Shown here piece by piece: positions 43,361 to 52,536 of a DNA stretch of 64,000 bases. Each line of letters starts with the position of its first letter. Positions within the stretch are counted from its first letter, which is position 1. Below the pieces are notes generated by a model. That model did no database searches. It saw nothing but the letters and a program-made list of their open reading frames with translations, and was not told the origin of the DNA. This DNA is from Pseudomonas azotoformans (GTDB lineage Bacteria > Pseudomonadota > Gammaproteobacteria > Pseudomonadales > Pseudomonadaceae), in NCBI RefSeq assembly GCF_900103345.1, contig NZ_LT629702.1, forward strand, positions 3,286,001-3,350,000, given 5' to 3'. A program made the translations under genes and the position numbers.

Positions 43361-44206
43361 TTAAACCCCAGCCCTGGCCTGCAAACTCAGATGCGCCCTC
43401 TCCCCCGGCGCCAGGCTCGCCCCGGCCATCGCCGACTCCACGCACACAAACCCCGACGCCTCGTTGAAGCTCACGCCCAACAGCGGCCGGCTGCCCGGGT
43501 GCCACACCACGGTGTCGGCGCTGTCGCCGGTGTCGATGCACAGTTCGCGCTGCCAGGCGTGGTCCTTGAGCTGCAATTCGCCCTCGTGCTGGAACACCCG
43601 CTGGCAACCGCCTTCCACCCGCAACTCGCCTTCCTGCTGGCAGACCTGGCGATTGAGCTGGTCGTAACCCTGCGCACCGTCGAGCCCAGACAGCGCTATC
43701 TCATCAACATGACCAATGCGCCAATAAGCGTGCAATGCATGGCTCAGCTGGCACGGCAACTCATCCTGATGCTCGGTGCTCAGGCGCAGCTCCAGGGTTT
43801 CGCCCAGGTGCGCATGCAGATCGACCTGCCAGTCGCACAGCTGCAATTGCCAATGCAGGCGTACGCCGTCGTCGTCAGTGCTGCTGTCGAGCAGTTTCCA
43901 GTCGATCAAGCGTGCCCAGCCATGGGACGGCCAGGCATTTTCAATCGGGTGACGGCCATACCACGGCCAGCACACCGGTACGCCGCCACGGATGGCGCCG
44001 ACTTGCGGCCACTTGGCGGCACACCACAACCAGGGCTTCTGGCCCGTCGGCTGAAAGTGCAGCAATTGCGCGCCCTGGCGACTGAATACCGCCTGGCACA
44101 GTGGATGATCGATCACCAGCACGTCACGCATCTGGAAACGCTCCCAGGCGAACACCGGGCGCTCGCGCAAGGATTTGAAAAAGCGTTGCAGCGGTTGCTC
44201 ATGCAT
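43361..44206 (-). CDS. D-hexose-6-phosphate mutarotase (YeaD-like)
   Basis: 281 residues of the aldose 1-epimerase superfamily. G-G-V-P-V-C-W-P-W-Y-G-R-H-P and S-H-G-W-A-R are the sugar-phosphate epimerase signatures, followed by S-H-A-L-H-A-Y and F-V-C-V-E near the C-terminus. It interconverts anomers of glucose-6-phosphate for Zwf. Part of the glucose block, behind an oprB terminator. Confidence 0.9.
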   Translation of the reverse strand: MHEQPLQRFFKSLRERPVFAWERFQMRDVLVIDHPLCQAVFSRQGAQLLHFQPTGQKPWLWCAAKWPQVGAIRGGVPVCWPWYGRHPIENAWPSHGWARLIDWKLLDSSTDDDGVRLHWQLQLCDWQVDLHAHLGETLELRLSTEHQDELPCQLSHALHAYWRIGHVDEIALSGLDGAQGYDQLNRQVCQQEGELRVEGGCQRVFQHEGELQLKDHAWQRELCIDTGDSADTVVWHPGSRPLLGVSFNEASGFVCVESAMAGASLAPGERAHLSLQARAGV

Positions 44207-44241
44207 GTGCCACGGTCCTGAAAATCATCACAATGCAGCCC

Positions 44242-44272
44242 AAAAAAAAGCGGATAGCCATGGCTACCCGCA
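44242..44272 (-). terminator. Intrinsic terminator after oprB
   Basis: Minus strand GCGGGTAGCC/GGCTATCCGC stem followed by eight T residues, between oprB and the mutarotase gene. Confidence 0.88.
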
Positions 44273-44309
44273 AAATGCGCACAGAGAGAAGGAGCTTATC
44301 GCAACAGCG

Positions 44310-45656
44310 TTAGAACGTAGACTGAATTTTCAGGCCAGCCACCAACGCGTTGTCGACTTTGTCCACGCCGCCAGGCTGGACGACGTATTGCAGGTTAGGA
44401 CGCACGGTCAGCCAGTTGGTGACGTGGAAGCCGTAGTTGATTTCGAAGTTGTACTCGGTTTCGCGGATTGGCGTGTACAGCGGGTTGTCGTAGTCGCTCA
44501 CGCCATTGGAGGCGTTGAGCAGCTCGGCGTTTTTCTTCACGTCATTGTTGACGTGCAGACGCGCCGCACCGATGCCGACGTCATCTTTTGGACGCGCGTC
44601 GAACGGACCTTTGTATACCAGCATCAACGACTGGTAGTTGTCGACGGTGTTGGTTTCCTTGTCGTGGAATGTGGCGTTGGCCGCAATGTTCAGACCACGG
44701 GAAGCGTCGCCGTTGTGGGTGGTGAGCTGCTGTTGGGCAACGAACCAGTAGCCTTTTTTGCTGCTGTGGGTGCGGTAGTCCGCGCGCGTGGTAGCCGCAT
44801 CGTTACCGTTCACGTCTTCACGCACATCGGAGGCATCGGCAGCGCTTTTGTAGTAACCCACACGGTATTCGCCCGGCAGGTTATTGACCTTCGGCGACCA
44901 GACCAATTCCACCGGGATCACGGTGCCCTTGGTGCCGCTGCCACTGAGCTTGAAGCCGTTGCCGTGCTCCAGCTGCGACGGGTTCTGGTTGTACGCACCG
45001 ATTTGCGCGTACAGCTCAGGCGTGATGTTGTACTTCACGCGGATCGCGGCCTGGCTGACCGGCCAGTTGTACCAGGTGTTGACATAGTTACCCACTTGCG
45101 AGCCGCAGAACGACAGGTTCTGGAAGTCGCACGGGAAGGTGTTGAAGTCTTCGCCTTCGCCGAAGTAACCGAGTTTCACGTCCAACTTGTTGTCGAACAT
45201 CTGGTGCTGGATCCAGAACTGGGTCAGACGCACCATGTGGCCACGGCCGTAGACTTCCATCGAAGAGCTCAGCGTGCCGGCACGCGGGTCGCCAATGCGG
45301 TCGTTGGAGATGTTCTGGCCATTACGGTTGGTCAACTGGATCTTGGCCTGGGTATTGTCCCAGCCCCACAGTTTTTGCAGGTCGAGTGCCACACCGAGAC
45401 CGAACTGGTCAGAGTAGCGACCGGTCTTGTCGTGGTTATAACCACCCTTGGCGTTGTAGCCCATCTCCCCAACGTAGTCAGCCTTGATGTCGATACCTTG
45501 CTCGATCAGCTTGGTACGCTCACCACCCCAATCGCCGGTCATCCACTTGGAATCAGCACTGAATGCATCGGCCGCCATCGCATTGGCGGACAGTACCAGG
45601 GCTGCTGCAGCTGACATTTGGCAGATCAGCCGAGTGTTGTTGTGTTGCTTTTTCAT
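44310..45656 (-). CDS. oprB: Carbohydrate-selective porin OprB
   Basis: 448 residues. Signal peptide ends at about residue 28 (S-A-N-A-M-A). The mature part has M-T-G-D-W-G-G-E-R-T-K-L then beta-strand repeats ending in S-T-F, typical of OprB. It admits glucose through the outer membrane; it lies downstream of gtsABCD. The leader has a CA motif (45671-45684). Confidence 0.94.
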   Translation of the reverse strand: MKKQHNNTRLICQMSAAAALVLSANAMAADAFSADSKWMTGDWGGERTKLIEQGIDIKADYVGEMGYNAKGGYNHDKTGRYSDQFGLGVALDLQKLWGWDNTQAKIQLTNRNGQNISNDRIGDPRAGTLSSSMEVYGRGHMVRLTQFWIQHQMFDNKLDVKLGYFGEGEDFNTFPCDFQNLSFCGSQVGNYVNTWYNWPVSQAAIRVKYNITPELYAQIGAYNQNPSQLEHGNGFKLSGSGTKGTVIPVELVWSPKVNNLPGEYRVGYYKSAADASDVREDVNGNDAATTRADYRTHSSKKGYWFVAQQQLTTHNGDASRGLNIAANATFHDKETNTVDNYQSLMLVYKGPFDARPKDDVGIGAARLHVNNDVKKNAELLNASNGVSDYDNPLYTPIRETEYNFEINYGFHVTNWLTVRPNLQYVVQPGGVDKVDNALVAGLKIQSTF

Positions 45657-45670
45657 CCCTACATCCTCGT

Positions 45671-45684
45671 CTTTATTGTTATTA
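45671..45684 (-). promoter_or_regulatory. CA motif in oprB leader (putative Hfq/Crc target)
   Basis: AATAACAATAAAGA on the minus strand just before GAGGATGTAGGG and the oprB start. Confidence 0.55.
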
Positions 45685-45741
45685 AACTGTTTTTATCTAA
45701 CGCGGTTTACTTTTTTTATCCAAAACAACAACTTATCTGCT

Positions 45742-46902
45742 TCAGCGGCCTTTGAATTGGGCCACGTTGTCGGCATGCCCCTGTGCGGGCGATGAAGAAG
45801 CAGTGCCCAGTCGCTCGCCCGTGTTGGCGTCGAACAGCAGTACCTTGGAAGGATCGAATTGCAGGGTCAGGGTCTCGCCCACCTGCGGTGCCACGTCGGG
45901 TGCCAGGCGGCAGCAGACCTTGGTGTCATTGAGTTGCACGAACACCAGGGTGTCCGGGCCGGTTGGCTCGGTCACCTGGACTTCGGCACGAATGCTCGAC
46001 GCACTGTTGCCCTCGCCCGCCGCCAACATGATTTGCTCTGGGCGCAGGCCCAGGATCACGTCGCGGTCTTCCAGGCCGGCATCCGTGGTATTCAGGGCCA
46101 GCTCGCAGCGCGCCTGGCCGCTGTCGAGCAGTGCCACCAGGCGGCCGTCCTTGCGCTGCAGGCGCAGCGGCACGAAGTTCATCGGCGGCGAACCGATAAA
46201 GCTCGCCACGAACTGGTTGGCCGGGTTGTTGTAGATCTCTTTCGGCGTGCCGAACTGCTGGATGATGCCGTCCTTCATCACCGCGACCTTGTCGCCCAGG
46301 GTCATCGCTTCGATCTGGTCGTGGGTCACGTAGACCGTGGTGGTCTTGAGGCGCTGGTGCATCAGTTTCATTTCGGTGCGCATCTCGACGCGCAGCTTGG
46401 CGTCGAGGTTGGACAGCGGTTCGTCGAACAGGTAGATCTTCGGCCGACGCGCCAGGGCACGCCCCATGGCCACGCGCTGTTGCTGGCCGCCGGAGAGCTG
46501 GCCCGGCTTGCGGTTGAGCAGGTGTTCGATCTGCAGCAGCCTGGCCACCCGCGCCACTTCGGCGTCGATATCGGCCTGGGGCATCTTGCGGATCTTGAGG
46601 CCGAATTCGATGTTCTCGCGCACGCTCATGGTCGGGTACAGCGCGTAGGACTGGAACACCATGGCGATGTCACGGTCCTTGGGGCTCATGCCGCTCACGT
46701 CCTGATCACCGATCATGATCGCGCCGCCAGTGATGGTCTCAAGGCCGGCGATGCAGTTCATCAGCGTGGATTTGCCGCACCCCGAAGGACCGACCAGGAT
46801 CAGGAATTCGCCTTCCTTGATCGACAGTTCGATGTTCTTCAAGGTGTCGGGCAGGCCGGCGCCATAGGTCTTGTTTACATTGCGAAGTTCAAGCGTAGCC
46901 AT
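45742..46902 (-). CDS. gtsD: Glucose/mannose ABC transporter ATPase
   Basis: 386 residues, MalK/UgpC-type ATPase. Walker [10 protein letters not shown], signature [10 protein letters not shown], Walker [13 protein letters not shown], and a C-terminal TOBE/OB regulatory domain. It starts 2 bp after gtsC. Energises glucose uptake. Confidence 0.95.
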   Translation of the reverse strand: MATLELRNVNKTYGAGLPDTLKNIELSIKEGEFLILVGPSGCGKSTLMNCIAGLETITGGAIMIGDQDVSGMSPKDRDIAMVFQSYALYPTMSVRENIEFGLKIRKMPQADIDAEVARVARLLQIEHLLNRKPGQLSGGQQQRVAMGRALARRPKIYLFDEPLSNLDAKLRVEMRTEMKLMHQRLKTTTVYVTHDQIEAMTLGDKVAVMKDGIIQQFGTPKEIYNNPANQFVASFIGSPPMNFVPLRLQRKDGRLVALLDSGQARCELALNTTDAGLEDRDVILGLRPEQIMLAAGEGNSASSIRAEVQVTEPTGPDTLVFVQLNDTKVCCRLAPDVAPQVGETLTLQFDPSKVLLFDANTGERLGTASSSPAQGHADNVAQFKGR

Positions 46903-46904
46903 GA

Positions 46905-47750
46905 TTACCCCTTGACCGCGCCGGCCGTGAGGCCGCGCACGAAATACTTGCCTGCGATCACATAGACCAGCAGGGTCGGCAGCCCGGCGATCATCGCCGC
47001 CGCCATATCCACGTTATATTCCTTGGCCCCGGTGCTGGTGTTGACCAGGTTGTTCAGCGCCACCGTGATGGGCTGGGAGTCGCCGCTGGAGAACACTACG
47101 CCGAACAGGAAGTCGTTCCAGATCTGGGTGAACTGCCAGATCAGGCAGACCATGATGATCGGGGTCGACATCGGCAGGATGATTTGACGGAAGATGGTGA
47201 AGAAGCCCGCACCGTCCAGACGCGCGGCCTTGATCAGCGCATCCGGGATGCTCACGTAGTAGTTACGGAAGAACAGCGTGGTGAACGCCAGGCCGTAGAC
47301 CACATGCACAAACACCAGGCCGGTGGTGGTGCTGGCCAGGCCCATCTTGCCGAGGGTAAACGACGCCGGCAGCAGCACGGTCTGGAACGGCAGGAAGCAG
47401 CCGAACAACAACAGGCCGAAGAACAGCTGCGAGCCTTTGAAGCGCCAGAACGACAGCACATAGCCGTTCAATGCACCGATGGCGGTGGAGATCAGTACGG
47501 CCGGAACGGTGATCTTGATCGAGTTCCAGAAGTAGCCGTCCACAGTCGCCCAGGCCTTGACCCAGCCGATGCCGGTGACCACGGTCGGCCAGCTCAGCAG
47601 GTTGCCGGAGCTGATGTCTTCCGGGGTCTTGAAGCTGGTCAGCAGCATCACCACCAGCGGCACCAGGTACAGCAGCACGGCAAGGATCAGCACCGCGTAG
47701 ATCGCGATGCGACTCAGGCTGATGGCAGGTTTGGAGGCGAGACTAGTCAT
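46905..47750 (-). CDS. gtsC: Glucose/mannose ABC transporter permease (MalG-like)
   Basis: 281 residues, six membrane helices and the permease EAA loop (I-P-D-A-L-I-K-A-A-R-L-D-G-A-G). It overlaps gtsB by 8 bp and is followed by gtsD. Confidence 0.94.
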   Translation of the reverse strand: MTSLASKPAISLSRIAIYAVLILAVLLYLVPLVVMLLTSFKTPEDISSGNLLSWPTVVTGIGWVKAWATVDGYFWNSIKITVPAVLISTAIGALNGYVLSFWRFKGSQLFFGLLLFGCFLPFQTVLLPASFTLGKMGLASTTTGLVFVHVVYGLAFTTLFFRNYYVSIPDALIKAARLDGAGFFTIFRQIILPMSTPIIMVCLIWQFTQIWNDFLFGVVFSSGDSQPITVALNNLVNTSTGAKEYNVDMAAAMIAGLPTLLVYVIAGKYFVRGLTAGAVKG

Positions 47751-48651
47751 GACGTTTGGTCCTCAGCTCGGAGTAGAGGTAAGGCACGATGATCGCGAGG
47801 ATCGCACCGAGCATCAGGATGGCACTGGCCGAGCCCATGCCCATCTGGCCACGGCTGAAGGTGAACGAGTACATGAACATCGCGGGCAGGTCGGACGAGT
47901 AGCCCGGGCCGCCAGCGGTCATCGCCGCGACCAGGTCAAAGCTCTTGATCGCAATGTGCGCCAGGATCATCACCGCACTGAAGAACACCGGACGCAGGCT
48001 GGGCAGCACCACGCTCCAGTAGATGCGCGGCAGGCTCGCGCCGTCGATCTGTGCGGCGCGTACGATCGATTGATCGACGCCACGCAGGCCGGCGAGGAAC
48101 ATCGCCATGATGAAACCCGAGGCTTGCCACACAGCGGCGATCACCAGGCAGTAGACCACGCGGTCCGGGTCGATCAGCCAGTCGAGACGGAAGCCTTCCC
48201 AGCCCCAGTCACGCAGGAGTTTGTCCAGGCCCATGCCCGGGTTGAGCAGCCATTTCCAGGCGGTACCGGTGACGATCATCGAGAGCGCCATCGGGTACAG
48301 GTAAATGGTGCGGATAAAGCCTTCGCGACGGATTTTCTGGTCGAGGAAGATCGCCAGGGTCACGCCGATGACCAGGGTGATGCCGATGAACATCCCGCCA
48401 AACACCGCCAGGTTCTTGCTCGCAACCCACCAGCGGTCGTTGTCGAACAACCGCGCGTATTGCGCAAGGCCCGCCCATTTGTAGCTTGGCAGGAACGTGG
48501 AATTGGTGAACGAGAGTACAAACGTCCACAGGATGTAGCCGTAGAAGCCCACCAACACGATGAACATGCTGGGCGCCAGCACCAGTTTGGGGAGCCAGCG
48601 CTGCAGTGCATCGAACGGCGAGGCTTTGCTGAACACAGCAACAGAACTCAT
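47743..48651 (-). CDS. gtsB: Glucose/mannose ABC transporter permease (MalF-like)
   Basis: 302 residues from the ATG at 48651, with the EAA loop (V-D-Q-S-I-V-R-A-A-Q-I-D-G-A-S). The open frame runs on through the REPIN to 48786, but the first Met followed by a typical permease N-terminus (M-S-S-V-A-V-F-S-K-A) is at 48651. Pairs with gtsC. Confidence 0.93.
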   Translation of the reverse strand: MSSVAVFSKASPFDALQRWLPKLVLAPSMFIVLVGFYGYILWTFVLSFTNSTFLPSYKWAGLAQYARLFDNDRWWVASKNLAVFGGMFIGITLVIGVTLAIFLDQKIRREGFIRTIYLYPMALSMIVTGTAWKWLLNPGMGLDKLLRDWGWEGFRLDWLIDPDRVVYCLVIAAVWQASGFIMAMFLAGLRGVDQSIVRAAQIDGASLPRIYWSVVLPSLRPVFFSAVMILAHIAIKSFDLVAAMTAGGPGYSSDLPAMFMYSFTFSRGQMGMGSASAILMLGAILAIIVPYLYSELRTKRHD

Positions 48652-48699
48652 GGGGAAATCCAGTACAGGGAAAAAAGGACTTGCTTGTCGCTCTTTCAC

Positions 48700-48800
48700 T
48701 GTAGGAGCGAGCTTGCTCGCGAAAAACTCTAGGTCACCGCGTTCATCCTGGATGCTCGCGTTATCCTTGAAGACCTTCGCGAGCAAGCTCGCTCCTACAG
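48700..48800. repeat. REPIN between gtsA and gtsB
   Basis: GTAGGAGCGAGCTTGCTCGCGAA and its complement between the binding-protein gene and the permease genes of one operon. The location parallels the REP between malE and malF in E. coli, where it raises binding-protein mRNA. Confidence 0.92.
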
Positions 48801-48810
48801 AAGGGCTGCG

Positions 48811-50097
48811 TTACTTGGCGGACTTGATCGCAGCGCCAAGTTTCTTGGCGGTGTCGGCCGGGTCGGCTTTCGGGTCGTTGATGTAGTTGGTCACGACGTC
48901 AAAGAACGCACCTTGCACCGCCAGGGTCGTGGCCATGTTGTGCGCCATGCTTGGCTGCAGGCCGCCGGTCTTGGCGTCTGCCAGGAAGTCCTTGGCAGCG
49001 GTCTGGGCGCAGGAGTCGAAGCCGTACGAGTCCATTTTGTTCAGCATGTCGTTACGCACAGGGATCGAACCCTTGTTGATGCTGAACACTTTCTGGAAGT
49101 TTTCACCCAGCACGACTCTGGCAATGTCCTGCTGACCGGCAGCAGTGCCTTTGTCTTTCTGCTTGAACACCGCCAGGGAGTCGATGTTGTAGGTGAAGGC
49201 TTTGTCGGTGCCCGGGAAGGCTACGCACTCGTAGTCCTTGCCAGCGACTTTCTTGGCGGCGGTCCATTCGGACTTGGCCCAGTCACCCATGATCTGCATG
49301 CCGGCCTTGCCGTTGATGACCTTGCCTGCTTCGAGGTTCCAGTCCTGGCCCTTGCCGTCGACGTCCATGTAGGTCGCGACTTTCTTCAGCTCTGTCAAGG
49401 CCTTGACCATTTCCGGACCGGTCAGTGCAGCGTTATCCAGGTCGACCAGGGCTTTCTTGTAGCCATCGGCACCCATCACCGAGAGCACCACCGCTTCGAA
49501 CACGGTGCTGTCCTGCCAAGGCTGGCCACCGTGGGCAAGCGGGATGAAGCCGGCTTTTTTCAGCTTGTCGCCGGCGGCGTAGAATTCTTCGAGGGTGGTC
49601 GGGTTCTTGGTGATACCGGCTTTCTTGAAGACTTCCGGGTTGATCCACAGCCAGTTTACGCGGTGGATGTTGACCGGTACGGCGACGTAGTCACCTTCGT
49701 ACTTCACGGTATCGGAGACTTTCTTGTCGAGCAGGGAGTCCCACTTTTCTTCTTTGGCGACGTCTTTGAGCACGTCGGTGTCGAGCAGGCCGGTGGACGC
49801 CCATTCCTGGATATCAGGGCCTTTGATCTGGGCAACGCCTGGCGGGTTGCCGGCGACTGCACGGCTTTTCAGCACAGTCATGGCCGTGGCGCCACCGCCA
49901 CCTGCGACGGCACCGTCTTTCCAAGTGAAGCCGTCTTTCTCAACTTGGGCCTTCAGGACATCTACAGCCGCCTTCTCACCACCCGAGGTCCACCAATGCA
50001 CAACTTCAACCGTACCTTTGGAGTCGGCGGCAAATGCACTGAGGGGAAACAACGAGGCAATGGAAATAGCGACGGCGAGGCGATTAATCGCGTTCAT
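48811..50097 (-). CDS. gtsA: Glucose/mannose periplasmic binding protein
   Basis: 428 residues, extracellular sugar-binding family 1. Signal peptide ends at about residue 23 (L-S-A-F-A-A). Mature start [16 protein letters not shown], then typical A-V-P-V-N-I-H and [12 protein letters not shown]. Leader holds a CA motif and the duplicated promoter block lies about 100 bp upstream. Confidence 0.95.
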   Translation of the reverse strand: MNAINRLAVAISIASLFPLSAFAADSKGTVEVVHWWTSGGEKAAVDVLKAQVEKDGFTWKDGAVAGGGGATAMTVLKSRAVAGNPPGVAQIKGPDIQEWASTGLLDTDVLKDVAKEEKWDSLLDKKVSDTVKYEGDYVAVPVNIHRVNWLWINPEVFKKAGITKNPTTLEEFYAAGDKLKKAGFIPLAHGGQPWQDSTVFEAVVLSVMGADGYKKALVDLDNAALTGPEMVKALTELKKVATYMDVDGKGQDWNLEAGKVINGKAGMQIMGDWAKSEWTAAKKVAGKDYECVAFPGTDKAFTYNIDSLAVFKQKDKGTAAGQQDIARVVLGENFQKVFSINKGSIPVRNDMLNKMDSYGFDSCAQTAAKDFLADAKTGGLQPSMAHNMATTLAVQGAFFDVVTNYINDPKADPADTAKKLGAAIKSAK

Positions 50098-50107
50098 CTG
50101 AGTACCT

Positions 50108-50120
50108 TTTCTTGTTGTTA
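50108..50120 (-). promoter_or_regulatory. CA motif in gtsA leader (putative Hfq/Crc target)
   Basis: TAACAACAAGAAA on the minus strand, overlapping the run into the AAGGT ribosome binding site of gtsA. Confidence 0.6.
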
Positions 50121-50149
50121 TGCATGCAAGTCTTAGGCTTGCGCTGCAC

Positions 50150-50218
50150 GGAGTTTAAACAGGGTTTTTTGAGGCGCAGGTAACAAAGGGATGCACAAAT
50201 GTCACCAGTTGGTGACAT
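50150..50218 (-). promoter_or_regulatory. gtsA promoter block with 20-bp palindrome (copy 1)
   Basis: A 69-bp block collinear, without gaps, with 51494-51562. It contains ATGTCACCAGTTGGTGACAT (50199-50218, arms of 9) and the conserved TAAC and GAGTxTAAAC elements. The palindrome covers the stop codon of the upstream epimerase gene. Confidence 0.7.
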
Positions 50219-51461
50219 AGCGTCCAGCCCCGATGGCACTGGCCATGCTGGGTGCCAAGGGCAGTGCAGGCAGCACTACCGCTTGCCAGGCATGGTACAG
50301 GTCCGGCTTGCCGCCCCATATTTTGCTGCTGGGTTGGTTGTGCGGGCTGAGTTCGTGGTGCCAGCTGCCGTGGATGCGGTCGATGAAGTGGGTTTCGCAG
50401 AATTCCCAGAAGCGCCGGTACCAGGTTTCGTAGTGCAATTCGCCGGTGCGTTTGAGCAAGGCCTGGGCAGCGGCGCTGGCTTCGGCGTGGGTCCAATGCA
50501 GGCGCTCGCGCACCACTGGGCGGTGGTTCCAGTCCAGGGTGTAGACGATGCCGGGGGCGCCGTCCACCGCCCAGGCGTACTCGCAGGCACTGGCGAACAG
50601 GCCTTTGGCATCGGTCACCAGCCATTCGGGTGTGGCGAGCCCGGCTTGCAGGCGCGCGGCCTCAAGGTGCAGCACCAGCCGCGCCCACTCGAAGCCATGG
50701 CCGGGGGTAATGCCGTAGGGGCGGAAGCCATCGGCGGGGTTGTCTTCGTTGTAGCCGAGCAAGGGTTGCCAAGTTGTGTCGAAATGCTCGATGACCATGA
50801 ACTGGTTGCCGGCGGCATGGGTGTGGATCACACGTTCGACGATCCGCAGGGCGCGGTCCAGCCAGCGGGTGTCACCCGTTACATCGGCCAGGGCAAGAAA
50901 GGCTTCGGTGGCGTGCATGTTGCTGTTGGCGCCGCGATAAGCCTCGACGCGGCTCCAGTCCTGATCAAAGGACTCAAGCATCACGCCCTCCTCTTCACTC
51001 CAGAAGAACTGGTCGATGATATGGATGGCGTCATTCAGCAGGTTTTGCGCGCCCGGAGCACCGGCCACCACCGCCGAGCTGGCGGCCAGGGCGACAAAGG
51101 CGTGCAGGTAGGCGGCCTTGCCACGGTTGCCGTCGACGGCGTGGGGCGTGGCGAACCAGCCGCCGTGCTCACTGTCGCGCAACGGGCCGTTGAGGGAGGC
51201 AACCCCGTGCTCAATCAGTTCGGCGTAACCGGGCAACCCCATGGCGTGGGCCATGGCGAAGCTGTGGGTCATGCGGGCGGTGTTCATGGTTTCGGCGCGG
51301 GCATCGACTGGCAACCGGCCTCTATCGTCCAGGTTGCCAAAGCCATCGGCCAGACGAGACGCCTTGGCAAACGCCAGCAGGCGCTGCCCTTCGGCAGCGA
51401 GCCAGGCGTGATGGGCAGGCGCGTTCAGCCAACTGCTGGCAGGCAGTGGTTGGGTGGTCAT
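50202..51461 (-). CDS. AGE-family epimerase/isomerase (N-acylglucosamine 2-epimerase or mannose isomerase type)
   Basis: 419 residues, (alpha/alpha)6-barrel. Family features: R-M-T-H-S-F near residue 64, S-N-M-H-A-T-E-A-F-L, P-G-H-G-F-E-W-A-R-L (catalytic His/Glu region), and W-H-H-E-L. The enzyme may interconvert mannose and fructose or glucose-type sugars. It lies just upstream of gtsA on the same strand and has the same promoter block, so it is probably co-regulated with sugar uptake. It also has its own CA motif (51471-51484). Confidence 0.88.
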   Translation of the reverse strand: MTTQPLPASSWLNAPAHHAWLAAEGQRLLAFAKASRLADGFGNLDDRGRLPVDARAETMNTARMTHSFAMAHAMGLPGYAELIEHGVASLNGPLRDSEHGGWFATPHAVDGNRGKAAYLHAFVALAASSAVVAGAPGAQNLLNDAIHIIDQFFWSEEEGVMLESFDQDWSRVEAYRGANSNMHATEAFLALADVTGDTRWLDRALRIVERVIHTHAAGNQFMVIEHFDTTWQPLLGYNEDNPADGFRPYGITPGHGFEWARLVLHLEAARLQAGLATPEWLVTDAKGLFASACEYAWAVDGAPGIVYTLDWNHRPVVRERLHWTHAEASAAAQALLKRTGELHYETWYRRFWEFCETHFIDRIHGSWHHELSPHNQPSSKIWGGKPDLYHAWQAVVLPALPLAPSMASAIGAGRYVTNW

Positions 51462-51470
51462 GGGTGGCCC

Positions 51471-51484
51471 TTATTATTGTTTGT
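51471..51484 (-). promoter_or_regulatory. CA motif in epimerase leader (putative Hfq/Crc target)
   Basis: CAAACAATAATAAG on the minus strand, overlapping the AAGGG ribosome binding site, 10 bp before the ATG. Confidence 0.55.
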
Positions 51485-51493
51485 GGGATGACC

Positions 51494-51562
51494 GGAGTCT
51501 AAACAAGGGCGCGGTGGGGGCAAGTAACGAAGGGGATGGGAAATGTCACCGAGTGGTGACAT
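51494..51562 (-). promoter_or_regulatory. Epimerase promoter block with 20-bp palindrome (copy 2)
   Basis: A 69-bp block collinear with 50150-50218; the palindrome is ATGTCACCGAGTGGTGACAT (51543-51562, arms of 8). It lies 81 bp before the epimerase start. Confidence 0.7.
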
Positions 51563-51576
51563 TTCCATAAAAGACC

Positions 51577-52422
51577 TCATTGCCCGAGCGGGGTGACTCT
51601 CGCCGGCGCGTTGAGCTGTTGGTTGAGGGTCTGCACCTGGCTCTGCAAGGTGGTGATGTTGCGCGTGGTCTGGATGCGGAACACGTCGAACTCCTTGTTG
51701 GTAGGCCCATCACTGCTGGCCGACGCGTTGTCCTGGGCGCTCTTGAGCACCACGAGGTCCTGCTCGATACGGGCGATGGCAGCGCTGGGGTTGCCCTGCT
51801 TCTTCAAAGCGGCCACATCAGCGGACAGCTCCTTGATTTCGCTGTCGCGCTTGCCGGCATCGCCCTGCGCCGCCTTGAGCGTCGCCACGGCGTCGGTCAA
51901 CGCCTGGACCTGGCCTTGCAGCTTGCTGTTGGCGTTGGACAGGTCGGTGGTGCTGGCGGTCATTTGCGCCAGGCGCTTGTCCAGCTCGGTGGCCTGGCCG
52001 GCCACGCCGATTTGCTGCTTGCCCTGTTCCAGCAGTTGGTTTTCAAGCTGTTTGATCTGCAGTTTCAGCGCTTCGCTGCCGTTGTTGACGCTGGCTTCAC
52101 TGGCCACCACCTTGCCGGAAATATCCTGCAGCCGCCCCGCCGCTTCTTCGCTGATGCGCGCAAAGCTCTCCTGGGTGGCCACCAACTGCTGGCCCATCAG
52201 GGAAATCTGCTGGAAGCTCCACCAGGCCAGGCCCGCAAAGGCGATCAGCAGCGCGCCGATCAAGGCCCACAACGGGCCGGTGCTGGCGCTCTTGACCTTG
52301 ACCACCTTGGCGTTACGCGAACGCACTGAAGTGGCCGGGGAAGGTTCGAAGTCATCGTCATCCCCGACATCGGCCCGCAGGCTGGGAACGTTGTCGAAGT
52401 CGTCTTTAGCATCGTTACGCAT
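51577..52422 (-). CDS. Single-pass membrane coiled-coil protein
   Basis: 281 residues. Acidic N-terminus with D-D-D-D-F-E-P-S-P, one hydrophobic helix at about residues 48-65 (L-W-A-L-I-G-A-L-L-I-A-F-A-G-L-A-W-W), then a long coiled coil (Q-I-K-Q-L-E-N-Q-L, L-S-A-D-V-A-A-L-K) to the end. Probably a type II inner-membrane protein with the coil in the periplasm. I do not recognise a characterised family. Confidence 0.78.
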   Translation of the reverse strand: MRNDAKDDFDNVPSLRADVGDDDDFEPSPATSVRSRNAKVVKVKSASTGPLWALIGALLIAFAGLAWWSFQQISLMGQQLVATQESFARISEEAAGRLQDISGKVVASEASVNNGSEALKLQIKQLENQLLEQGKQQIGVAGQATELDKRLAQMTASTTDLSNANSKLQGQVQALTDAVATLKAAQGDAGKRDSEIKELSADVAALKKQGNPSAAIARIEQDLVVLKSAQDNASASSDGPTNKEFDVFRIQTTRNITTLQSQVQTLNQQLNAPARVTPLGQ

Positions 52423-52536
52423 GAATCAACCCTGAATCGGTGAGGTGGCGAGCGACGGGAGTATAAACCGCGTTCCCGGCGCTCTGATCGACCCGGAACG
52501 CCGAATTCGGTTCCCGAAGTGTTGCCTGTTGTGTGC

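Noticed and set aside
48652-48786. Extension of GtsB by 45 residues from 48786
   Set aside because: The added residues are the translated REPIN; the ATG at 48651 gives a normal permease N-terminus.
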